Source of the DNA: Riptortus pedestris
Taxonomy: Eukaryota > Arthropoda > Insecta > Hemiptera > Alydidae
NCBI GenBank assembly: GCA_019009955.1
Contig: CM032231.1
Span: 112,959,501-113,023,500 of the forward strand
Reading direction: 5' to 3'
DNA: 64,000 nucleotides
The first letter of the stretch is position 1; every line of letters begins with the position of its first letter. The notes under the pieces are model-generated. The model was not told where the DNA came from, ran no database searches, and saw only the letters and a list, made by a program, of their open reading frames with translations. Shown one piece after another: positions 55,542-64,000 of the stretch. A program made the translations under genes and the position numbers.

Positions 55542-56248
55542 GTAATAAAAACTCTTATTTATCTCCTTGGAAGTGATAAGTCCTAGAGGAAGACCTAGTG
55601 GATCCAATCTTCCGGAAATTTGATTGATTTGTTTCTATTAGACGACATTCTGCTATAGAGCGATTCAACCAAGTGTACATTAACAGAAGATTAAACAGTA
55701 TGTACCGATTTATTTATACAAACTATCCATCACATAACTTCTTAAATATTTAAATTGAATCTCATGAGCTCTTTTCTACAAAACAAAATATGGAAATATA
55801 ATAACAAAATATAGTAATGGAAGGTATTAATTACCTTTCTCAGAAGGAAAATTATACAACTGAGACTTGTGGTCAGAACCAAAGCTGTCATGTCACTGAA
55901 CCCCTGGCCTTGAAGTATGTTGTGTCTGTACGTCTGGGCACTTTGCAAAACGTCAAATTTATTACATTTATTTTATTCTTTTATAATTATTCTGCGCCTA
56001 TTCTTCCATGTATTATCATGGATAATTAGAGGCGTCTTGGTATTTGGGATTGGTATTTCAACACCTTGTCCCTGATCCGTTTAGCTGTATGTCAAGGCAG
56101 ATACAGCATACGATACTCTCTCCCTTTGATTGGAGCAGTTCCTCACGTACGCTTAGGGTAACAATTAAATTATAAACTATCGTGAAGAGAAATTATGGTA
56201 ACTAATTATGATATGATTCCTCCAGTAATTGCCACTTTTTTAGTGGTT
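55542..56248. other. Low-repeat interval
   Basis: Overlapping short frames on both strands at 55742-56029 have no recognised product. Confidence 0.35.
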
Positions 56249-56843
56249 TTAGCAGATTTCCCTTGAGGGAAATCAGCTATTGAGGTTGTACTCATGACGG
56301 AATTTTCGAAATTTTTCTTCAAATATCCATCGATCCTACCTAGTAGATGACAAAAATGAGGTCCGTTCAAAACTGTATATATATCTATATCTATATACTC
56401 TAGCGGTCGTTTTGATCGATTTCTTTTATGTAAAAAGAAAGATCAAGTTCGTTAATGGCTGAAATCGGACTAGAGGGAGGGGGGGTTTAGAGGAAAGGAT
56501 TTTCGAAAATTCAAAATATCTCCGTTATTATGCATCGGATCGAAAAATTGTATATAATCAATCTTATTGCAAATTAAATTTACTATAAATACTGTTCTAT
56601 ACATTTATTCTCTATCTTGAATATTAACCGAGGTATTTGCATTTGTATTCTGCGTTTGATTGGCAGGAGTCGGCTATGTTCGGACTTTCTGCCGAGAGCT
56701 CTGGCGGTCGTTTCCGTAACTATTCGTCCCTCGTGAATAGGTTTAGAGGTTTCATACTACTACAGTTGTTATTAGGCAGATTTCTCTATTGTAAAACTTC
56801 ACGTGGGAAATCTGCTTAGTTTACGCAGCCCCTGCGTGACGGA
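56249..56843 (-). mobile_element. HINE-A full-length copy with very short microsatellite
   Basis: Minus strand: TCCGTCACGCAGGGGCTGCG at 56843, 'gtgaagttttacaatagaga', 'ggcagaaagtccgaacatag', core, and only 'tatatagatatagatatata' as array. 3' palindrome tttccctcaagggaaa, TCTGCTAA at 56249. Its 5' body matches 41154-41872. Confidence 0.9.
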
Positions 56844-57585
56844 CTTTTATGTACTTTCTTATCAGTTGGTCATTCAATCACATTTACCCTTCTTAACAAG
56901 GGATTTGATATCCGGACTGTGATTGTGTCCGGTTCATTAATTCTTTGGTTATAATCGTACGTGATTCTTTTAGTAATCATTCCAAAAGAAAGTTAAGAGG
57001 TTCTGGATTGTCAGGTGAATCAAGATGTAGGCCGTATTGTATTTCGGTAAACCGAGTTCATATAGTAAACAACTTTTACCATAAACTCTCCATGGTATAG
57101 AATAGGATACAAACCTGTAGATTGTTTCCACCAGTAAGTTTTGTACGATAAATTGGACTTTAATTTATTTAATTAAATATACTTGGTTGTGCAAACTTTT
57201 ATTGCTCGTTCATTCCATGCAAAACATTCATGATGAAAATAAACTATGTATCTTAATACTATTAAGGTTTCAATAAAATCCTAGCCCCATGAAAATTATT
57301 TTGTTTGTCTTGATTTTGGTAGGTTTATATATGATTTTTCTTTTTGATCTGTTTAATTATTACAGTGAGAATGAATTATTCGTCCGAATGTGTTTTTGTT
57401 TAATTTATTTATTTATTTTTTTTTTACTTTTAAAACCTGTTATATTGTGAACTGTTTTCATATTGCAGGCACCTCTTATTGAAACTTTAGTGGTGTGCCT
57501 ACCATCCAACCGTAACAGAATAATATATTTATTTTTTTTTTTAACGGTAGTGATAAATCAGGCTCATCAAATACACATTTGTGTG
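56844..57585. other. Low-repeat AT-rich interval
   Basis: No recognised feature. Confidence 0.4.
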
Positions 57586-57670
57586 TCTCGTCACAGTATA
57601 TTATAAGCTCTTAGCGCTTTCAGAAATTTACTGTGACATCGTCAGAGCGCAAGATCATATGCCCCGTCTA
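57586..57670 (-). repeat. PLE-like GAAAGCGCT motif
   Basis: The minus strand has 'gctctgacgatgtcacagta' then 'aatttctgaaagcgctaaga'. It is a variant of the CTGATGA...GAAAGCGCT unit with CTGACGA. Confidence 0.4.
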
Positions 57671-57954
57671 AAGACATAACAATGTGCAGGACCGATGTAC
57701 GAAAACTAAATATATCTAGAGGATCAGTTAAAGCAAAAATACTTGAGGACGAAAACTGTCAAATTTTATAGAAGGCAGTAGGATGAAATGGAGATGACAT
57801 TCAAGCCGCAAAAGAATTACCGATTCTGTGGTGGATAGAATGACATTTGCCTGAAGACGCCAGTTGCCAAACTGTTGCAGGCATTGAAACATTGAGAAGA
57901 GTAAGCGTCGTATAGTTTTAAAAAAAATAGTAATGGCACTAAAAACAGAATTTG

Positions 57955-58110
57955 TACCTATTTTTGAGGTGCTGATAAGGGAATCTGGTATCTGAGGTAA
58001 GAAAACAAAGATCTTCTTTCTTCACAGTTGTTTATTACATGCAAGAGAGCGCTTTCAGAGTATGCACTCCATCAGTGCCCTGCTGGCATCCATTCAACCA
58101 TTAAAGACTC
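57955..58110 (-). repeat. Partial copy of the 47538-48470 repeat
   Basis: 'atttttgaggtgctgataag', 'ctgaggtaagaaaacaaaga', then 'agagcgctttcagagtatgc' and 'actccatcagtgccctgctg' match one arm of the large foldback with about 20% divergence. It is not inverted here, so the arm existed as a single unit. Confidence 0.6.
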
Positions 58111-59094
58111 CATACAAGCAATTATTAAATTGAAAATGAAAAAAAATATTTGTTTACATTGAAGGATAAGTAATCAATTTTGAACATATAACTCAAGAAA
58201 AAAAGTCCAATTAGCGCCCCAATGAATATTTTTCAGATAACATAGGCATAAATATTTACACATTAAAATTGAATAATATCAACAGAATATTTAGGGATAA
58301 ATTGTTTAAAATTTGAACAGAAAAAAAAAACAAATTGCCAAATTAAAATCTATTAGACTTTTTACAATGAAGACTTAGTTCACACTACAAATCGTTTAAT
58401 CATTGTGCAATAATGCTTGATCCTGACCTTGCTACTTATGTGAGTGACTATTATAACCAATGATCGTTTATCATGAATGCAGATTACAGATTGCATATTT
58501 TCGTAAAAAAAATTAATTAAAAATTATAAAAGATTTCAAGGCTTAGATTGGTATCTTTCAGGCTGTTCTTCAGATAAAAGAGACTCATATTGAGCTATTC
58601 GTTCCGGTGACTTTGGCATTCACTTCTGTTCGTCGAATACAAAAGACTTGGGCATAGCTTAGGCTATTGCTCTGAGTTCGGGGTACCATTCTGCCACGCT
58701 ACTAAATGCTGAGCTACGAAAATTCGCGGAAAAGCCGGCTTATGAACCTATTAAAAAAAACTGATAAATTCAGAAAAAATGCATATTCTTGTGCCAGTGG
58801 GCAAACTAAGAATAACTTACAGTATATACTGAAAAAAACTGCAACTGCAAATGTTACTCAAATATACTAGGCAATATAGAAATAGAATTGTAAGTATCAA
58901 GCTGATAAGTAAAAAGAAAAGAAAAGTAGAAACGCGCCATGAAAGACTTGCATATAATAAGTCCAATTATCACGTTCCGGAACGACACGTCGTCAAATTA
59001 TCAAATTACCTATTTCTCCCTTGAGCAATACTTAAATTATAAGCTGAATTTAGTGAGGAATGAAAAGGAAAAAAAAAACGTAAGTCACGCAGGG
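58111..59094. other. Low-repeat AT-rich interval
   Basis: No recognised feature. Confidence 0.4.
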
Positions 59095-59345
59095 GCTGCG
59101 TTAACTAAGTAGATTTCTCTATGAGTGTCCAAAAAGTAAAGGTTCAATGAGAACAATATTTGGTATTTAGGCTTCATAATATAACAGGTTATGGTTAATA
59201 AGACATGAATATGAGCGGGAGTTTACTGAAAGCCGAAAACTGAAAAATTCGAATATTTCCATTAAAAATCAACATAGTGAAACAGGTTTTAAAAGTTGCT
59301 AAAAAAAAAAAAAAAAACACATTCTGACTAAAATATTTCATTCTA
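59095..59345 (+). mobile_element. HINE-A 5' fragment and part of body
   Basis: 'tcacgcaggggctgcgttaa', 'aagtagatttctctatgag', 'aggttcaatgagaacaatat', 'gcgggagtttactgaaagcc', then an A-run at about 59301-59316. Core and 3' end are missing. Confidence 0.7.
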
Positions 59346-59351
59346 ACCGAA

Positions 59352-59575
59352 TTGACGCAGGGGCTGTGTAAACTAAGCAGATTTCTCTAGTGATGTTTAA
59401 CAATAGATAAATCTACATACTGGCAACACAATAGCACCGTCAACCTCAAGTGAATAAATTCAAACGATAATAAGAAACCTCCAGACTGGAAGCACCTGAA
59501 ACGTAAACAAACAGGTGTGCCAACTTCTCACAGGAAAGAAAAACAATTACGGAAATATATCAGAATATAACATAT
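59352..59575 (+). mobile_element. HINE-A host copy, 5' part, interrupted by solo LTR
   Basis: 'tgacgcaggggctgtgtaaa', 'aagcagatttctctagtg', 'tactggcaacacaatagcac' and 'caggaaagaaaaacaattac'. It stops at the LTR and resumes at 60253 with 'taattttattgaaaactatt', exactly as in copies at 24524 and 54385. Confidence 0.8.
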
Positions 59576-60252
59576 TGTTTCGTTTTTATTACAAAACCAG
59601 TAATAAACGTTGTTAATAAGAGTTCTTTTGGATTACAAAATTAAACACACACAAGTTTCACAGTTTATCACAATTTATTTCACAATGCACAATACTCTTG
59701 GTTAACTATTATTACTCACAGTATTACACTGATAGTGTCACTGTTCTTCAGATTTCACAGTCCAACAATTCACTCGCGAGCACTGAACTTCACATAAAAC
59801 GACGGCACTGCACTGTCCTTTACTTCGCGGCACTGCACTGTCTTAAACAAACACTAAACTGTTACTTACAGTCACGGCGCAACACTTTACCGCACTGCAG
59901 TAAGTCGCACTGTAGCACTGATGTGACCATCAACACAGCTGAGCGTAAACTGGAAAAAACTGAGGTACTGGCAGGGTCTCTTATAAATGCATGTAGAAGG
60001 GGCTAGCCAAGGAAAGGTCCAGAAATTCCAGGAAGATAGGCAAGGCGGGCCCAAATTACATTCTGCCGGCTCCACTAGGTCGAGCTGTACAGGCTAAAAT
60101 AAAGAAGCAGGATGAGACCGAGGCTCTTCCAAGAAGGTCTGAAAGGGACTAGTGCCTTCCACCAATTAGCGACAAATTAGCGGCACTTCTTTTAACCCCT
60201 CCGCACTCCCAAATCACGCCTTGAATAGAAGTGCCATTTAATTTTCGCAACA
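59576..60252 (-). repeat. Solo LTR of the Gypsy element
   Basis: TGTTTCGTTTTTATTAC...TTTTCGCAACA, 677 bp, is similar to the LTRs at 34689-35338 and 36285-36752. The TSD is atat (59572-59575, 60253-60256). No internal sequence is present, so it arose by LTR-LTR recombination after insertion into a HINE-A copy. Confidence 0.9.
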
Positions 60253-60668
60253 ATATTAATTTTATTGAAAACTATTTACTATATCTAGTACGGTAATTTA
60301 TAATGTAGCAGAATAATTTTTATCTCAATCAATCAAATTTTACTAGCCCAAGAACTTGAAGAAGAAGAGAAGGGGGCGGGGGTCACGATAACATATTTAC
60401 ACGTATCTCGTATAATAAAGGTCTCTTGAAAACAATTTATACAATATTTCTATCCGACACATAATAACGCAGAAATCCCCCCCCCCCTCCAAACCCCCCC
60501 TCCCACTTGTCGGATTTCATCTGTTAACGAACCTAATCTTTAGTTTTACATAAAACGTTTAGACATCGAGTTTGATCAAATAATAATTGCGGCCGCTAGA
60601 GCGTTAACAGACGCACGCGCCCACACACACACCCACACACACACACACAACACATATATATATATATA
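60253..60668 (+). mobile_element. HINE-A host copy, core part, with (CA)n array
   Basis: It continues the copy at 59352. Core 'cacataataacgcagaaat', C-runs, 'aacgaacctaatctttag', 'ggccgctagagcgttaacag', then (CA)n at about 60613-60650 and (TA)n to 60668. 3' end missing. Confidence 0.75.
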
Positions 60669-60848
60669 CATTCACTTAGTTAAACATTAAAAATCGATAA
60701 ATCCGTTATATGGCGGGATCAAAAAGACTGTATAAATATTATGTAAATAAATTTACGAGCAGTAATGTGAGCCACATAAAATATTCACGAATATATAAAA
60801 GCACAAAAGAAACCAAATTATGAAACAGTCGTCTACGTATCTAAGATA

Positions 60849-61145
60849 GTGGAGTATATATGATACCGTGTGATTGTGGTAAGGTTTATGTAGGACAGAC
60901 AGGCAAGAAGAAAGCTACAAGAGTCAACCAACACATGGCTGACCTAAAACATAACAGAACAAAAACATCCGCCATTGCCAAACACGCAAGTATTTGTCCC
61001 CACCAAATTAAATTTGACGAGACAAGTTTTACATAGAGAGGACCACCTCGGTAAAGATTAGTCCTGGAAGCCCTAGAAATAAGATAAGAGGACAAAATAC
61101 TATAAACGGCGTGGACGGTGTCATACTTTCAGAAAAATGGGAAAG
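60849..61145 (+). pseudogene. Penelope-like GIY-YIG endonuclease remnant
   Basis: The frame reads DSGVYMIPCDCGKVYVGQTG, KKKATRVNQHMADLKHNRTK and TSAIAKHASICPHQIKFDE. GVY...YVGQTG is the GIY-YIG motif, with the Penelope-type IPC.CGK.Y.GQT context, R and H...D/E downstream, and the SAIAKH block. A stop interrupts at about 61034. Further shifted pieces (EDHLGK; then an EALEIR-like segment; then a tail similar to ...LSETWKAIL) trace the usual C-terminal end to about 61145. Penelope-like elements are retroelements whose endonuclease nicks the target. The reverse transcriptase is not in the window. The copy is dead. Confidence 0.75.
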
Positions 61146-61239
61146 CCATACTGAAATAAAATAAAACTCCAAACATATGATAATTCAAGTAGCCATTTCC
61201 AAATCAAATTTATGCCTGACGAAGATAGACGCACTTCCA

Positions 61240-61350
61240 TTGAAAAATTGCAAAACAAAAATTCCAACCGCTGGAAGCGATGCAGCCACAAAAATAGAAT
61301 TTAACGGATCTATTTTATTTCATCTCCAATGCTAAATCGACGACCATTGA
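61240..61350 (+). mobile_element. Highly diverged HINE-A 3' fragment
   Basis: 'caaaacaaaaattccaaccg', 'aatttaacggatctatttta' and 'catctccaatgctaaatcga' correspond loosely to the HINE-A blocks around and after the microsatellite. Confidence 0.35.
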
Positions 61351-62419
61351 GAACGCATGAAAACAGCCTTGAAATTCTCACTAATCATATTAATCTCTTA
61401 TGGCCTATGTGAACAATCAGTTTTCAAATTATCTTGTTCTTGTAGAATTCTGAAGTATGCATATTCTTTCACGTCCTCAGCTTTTATATTTTCGGACGTC
61501 ACAAAATGGAGAAACAGGAAATTTTCTAGTCATCTTTTCTAAATAAGATTAATCGTATTCCTGACAGTGCGTTAATCAAATCACCTATTAGCCTAATCGA
61601 TACCGCAAAGATGCAAAGAGGTCTCGCATCCGGGGCAACGTCCTCCGACGATCTCTGGGAAATAGGACGATGAAGACGTCAACATAGCGGCGCAGTGCAT
61701 CACATTTCTCTATGCACCAAGTCTATCACTGGATTCGGCCCCGCAATATATTGCGCTCAACACTCAATGACTTTGTTTCCCAACTGGAAAACAACAAGGT
61801 TGACAAATAGTCTCTCATTGAGACACGGGAAGGATACAATTTAATTGTCGCGTTGAGTCTATTTTGAAATGTAACTTGTCAGCATTCTTCTGAGCCATTT
61901 CTTAACACCGCATGAAAGTGCAATAATAGCTATATTATCTCCAACTAACTTTTAAATGGTGTTTATGGGCCGTCTATAAACCTCAGAGCGTGAAAGTCCA
62001 TCTCATATTTTTTTAAATAAATTAAAAGCACTTCCACCTACTGCTATTATTCATTCATTGTATATTATTTAATATTTAATCCAAAACAGATTAAAATCCT
62101 GTCAAAATTATGTATAGGAATTCATGAACAATTAGAAAGTTTGTTTCAAAATTTTAATAACTGCCCGGAAAAAAAGTTGTTGCCTCAATATAGAGATATC
62201 AAGTCATCACGATCTAAGACGTTGGTATCACATATATAAATTCAAAGACATATAGCAGAAAATCCAAAAAAATAACCATAACAGTACGGAGTTCATGGGA
62301 AAAAAGGTTTCTAAGCCACCGAAGACTCCAATTACAGGTTACTTCGAAAAATATTGTTATAGTTAAAACATTTAATAATAAAAAAGACTCTGGTTAGCAA
62401 TGGGGGTATTAATTGTTAT
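61351..62419. other. Low-repeat interval
   Basis: No recognised product. 61560-61870 is less AT-rich without an open frame. Confidence 0.35.
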
Positions 62420-62590
62420 TGCTATTTTTTCTTAATTTATACGGATAATCGGGTGAGTTATTTTATAAAAAGATTACCACTCCGTTCTAACCAGGATTTA
62501 ATTTAATAAGTTCGTCACTATATAAATTCCTAATGTTCTCACCGGAATCGAACATTTGAGTCTAGGTGTATTAATTCAATTTGTAAACGT
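62420..62590 (-). repeat. tRNA-SINE, diverged
   Basis: 'cggataatcgggtgagttat', 'aagttcgtcactatataaat' and 'accggaatcgaacatttgag' match the minus-strand SINE order with many changes. Confidence 0.55.
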
Positions 62591-62637
62591 AGGGCCTCAA
62601 CAGGGCAATGTGAATTTATGTATGGACGAGCTATTTT

Positions 62638-62770
62638 TTTTTTTTTAGTGACGAACTCTTGAAATAAAATCCTTAATCTAACTCTAGCTAGAAAAGATTT
62701 GTAACCCTTATATAAAATATAAGCCTAATTTGCCGTAGCGGCATAAAGTGCAAGTTGATAGATAAATTTA
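62638..62770 (+). repeat. tRNA-SINE 3' half, diverged
   Basis: 'ttagtgacgaactcttgaaa', 'agctagaaaagatttgtaac' and 'gcggcataaagtgcaagttg'. The head is missing. Confidence 0.55.
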
Positions 62771-62773
62771 ACA

Positions 62774-63020
62774 TTTTAATTAAATAATTGTTAATTATTA
62801 ACGTCCAATTTTTGTTGCTTTGGCTAATTGGGACGGGTTATCTACAGGTTATCACCCTTTTCTAGCCTGGGTGGGACCAAGGATTTTATTTAAGGAATTA
62901 GTTACTAAATAAAGTCTTGTTTGCCCAGGGGGGAATCGAACTCGCTACTCTTGATTTACCATGTGAGATTAAGACCAATGCCTTGACTCACACATTGCTA
63001 ACCTGAGCCCTGTTTTAATT
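62774..63020 (-). repeat. tRNA-derived SINE, full length, with short TSD
   Basis: Minus strand: head 'gggctcaggttagcaatgtg', 'gagtcaaggcattggtctta', B-box 'gagttcgattccccc', body 'aaaagggtgataacctgtag'. 3' end 'ttggacgttaataattaaca'. The direct repeat ttttaatt is at 62774-62781 and 63013-63020. Confidence 0.85.
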
Positions 63021-63054
63021 GAAAATAAGCAATAATAAATTCGTATTATTCAAG

Positions 63055-63225
63055 AAATGGCTCTCACTTGGTAAACCTAGAGTAGTGGGTTCGATCCCGA
63101 CCTGGCTATAGGGATGTATTTAGTAGCGAACTTATTAAATAAAACCGTAACTTTATTGGGCCTAGAGAAGGGTGGTAACCTGTCCCAATTAGCCATAGTA
63201 CCTAAACGTGGATTTAAATGTATAA
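63055..63225 (+). repeat. tRNA-SINE, 5'-truncated
   Basis: 'tggctctcacttggtaaacc', B-box 'gtgggttcgatcccgacctg', 'tagagaagggtggtaacctg' and 'gtacctaaacgtggattta'. It lies about 35 bp from the opposite-strand SINE. Confidence 0.8.
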
Positions 63226-63681
63226 CATTTTTTTTTTAAATTTTATTGTTTTTATTCTTTATTTCCCAATTGTTAATTGTATTCGTTGCTTTTTTCTTTG
63301 TGTTTCTTGGGATTTCTTGTTATTTGGCTTCTGATCTTTTGCCAGTATAAATACATGCAAACAAACATACATAAATAAATATATATCACCTCACTAATTG
63401 GTGAGGGGATCTTCGTATGAAAGTGAAACTTTGAAGATGGCTGATATCACTAATTCATTATAGACGTCGGATTAAATCTAGAGGAAGTTGTTCTAGATGA
63501 AAGATCTGAGAGATAACCGGGTTGCGACGTGACTCTTGCAGAATGGTAGGACCACTGACACGAAATATACGCTCCGGTTAGCAAGAGGGGAATACAGAAC
63601 GTTCTCGGCTCCTACGGGCTTATATGCATTACCAATTGTAAGAAATGCAATAGACTTGTACAATTGTAAATAAAACTAAAG
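63226..63681. other. Low-repeat interval
   Basis: A small hairpin cctcactaattggtgagg lies at 63389-63406. No coding signal. Confidence 0.4.
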
Positions 63682-63830
63682 TCCGTCCGGGAGAGGCCAC
63701 GTAAACTAAGCAGATTTCCTACGTGAAGTTTTAAAATAGATAAATCTACATACTGGTCGCGAACGCTTAACAAACGAGAATATTAAATGAATAAATAGAA
63801 AAGGTAGTCAGAAATTTTTCAGTAAAATTT
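63682..63830 (+). mobile_element. HINE-A 5' fragment
   Basis: 'tccgtccgggagaggccacg', 'aagcagatttcctacgtgaa' and 'aatctacatactggtcgcga' to 'cagaaatttttcagtaaaat'. It then joins directly to opposite-strand core. Confidence 0.75.
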
Positions 63831-64000
63831 AATTATTATGCGTTGGACCTAAAATTGTATAGATCCAATCTAATGGCGAATGTAGTGTTCTATAAGTGTT
63901 GTGTAAGTTTTTTCACTATCTTGATTATTAACAAAGATATTTGGACTTTATTCTTTTTGGTTTACAGTAAATCCTCAATCCTACTCATGTAATATTAACA
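63831..64000 (-). mobile_element. HINE-A core fragment, cut by window edge
   Basis: 'taattattatgcgttggacc', 'aaaattgtatagatccaatc' and 'ttgattattaacaaagatat' give the minus-strand core, running on through 'cctcaatcctactcatgtaa' at the window end. Confidence 0.7.

Overview
The window is 64 kb of AT-rich eukaryotic DNA, almost entirely made of layered transposable elements. I found no convincing host gene, rRNA, tRNA gene, operon or CRISPR array. The element mix suggests an arthropod, probably an insect: a mariner-like element with a DUF4817/DDE_3-type transposase, canonical Helitrons with a PIF1-type helicase remnant, RNase H-bearing LINE tails, a Ty3/Gypsy integrase, a Penelope-like GIY-YIG remnant and a tRNA-derived SINE. 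Species cannot be fixed from this sequence.

The dominant occupant is one high-copy family, here called HINE-A, with roughly 35-40 full, partial or diverged copies on both strands. The layout of a good copy is: 5' TCCGTCACGCAGGGGC with a short hairpin; a subterminal AGCAGATTTCCC; an AT-rich body; a core with recurring 'cggagatat', C-rich and 'aacgaacttgatct' blocks; a (TA)n, (GT)n, (CT)n or (CA)n microsatellite; a 'ttgaacggacctcatttt' block; and a 3' palindrome TTTCCCTTAAGGGAAA followed by TCTGCTAA. The 3' GGGAAATCTGCT is the inverse of the 5' AGCAGATTTCCC. This is the architecture of non-autonomous Helentrons (HINE/DINE-1 type). Good copies lie at 846-1435, 2399-3012, 3522-4155, 17741-18405, 19869-20703, 21770-22650, 26776-27769, 28693-30286, 41154-41872, 44243-45099, 46652-47442 and 56249-56843.

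Nesting gives a relative chronology. HINE-A copies at 2399-3012 and 26776-27769 sit at the same internal site of older HINE-A copies (...actaaaaa / tgcaaat...), and two further copies (19869, 22650) share one flank of that junction. TA-targeting elements have landed in HINE-A microsatellites: a canonical Helitron (10787-13021) and a 614-bp Tc1-like element (29536-30149). The Helitron itself contains a helicase fragment, a HINE-A fragment and a LINE tail bounded by a 12-bp target-site duplication.

Other elements: a deleted Ty3/Gypsy LTR retrotransposon (34689-36752, TSD atac) and its solo LTR (59576-60252, TSD atat) inside another HINE-A copy; a mariner-like element (37293-39259) with ~130-145 bp inverted repeats and a DD41D transposase broken by one frameshift; a 933-bp near-perfect foldback (47538-48470) with an 11-bp TSD; a smaller foldback (55192-55382); a SINE-LINE chimera under one 13-bp TSD (32242-32747); and about a dozen tRNA-SINE copies. 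Several sites carry CTGATGA...GAAAGCGCT, a hammerhead-ribozyme-like order of conserved boxes that fits Penelope-like terminal repeats.

The coding regions are transposon proteins, mostly broken, and do not form a joint pathway. Their interest lies in how the elements use each other as landing sites. All identifications are by eye, so family names are tentative where stated.
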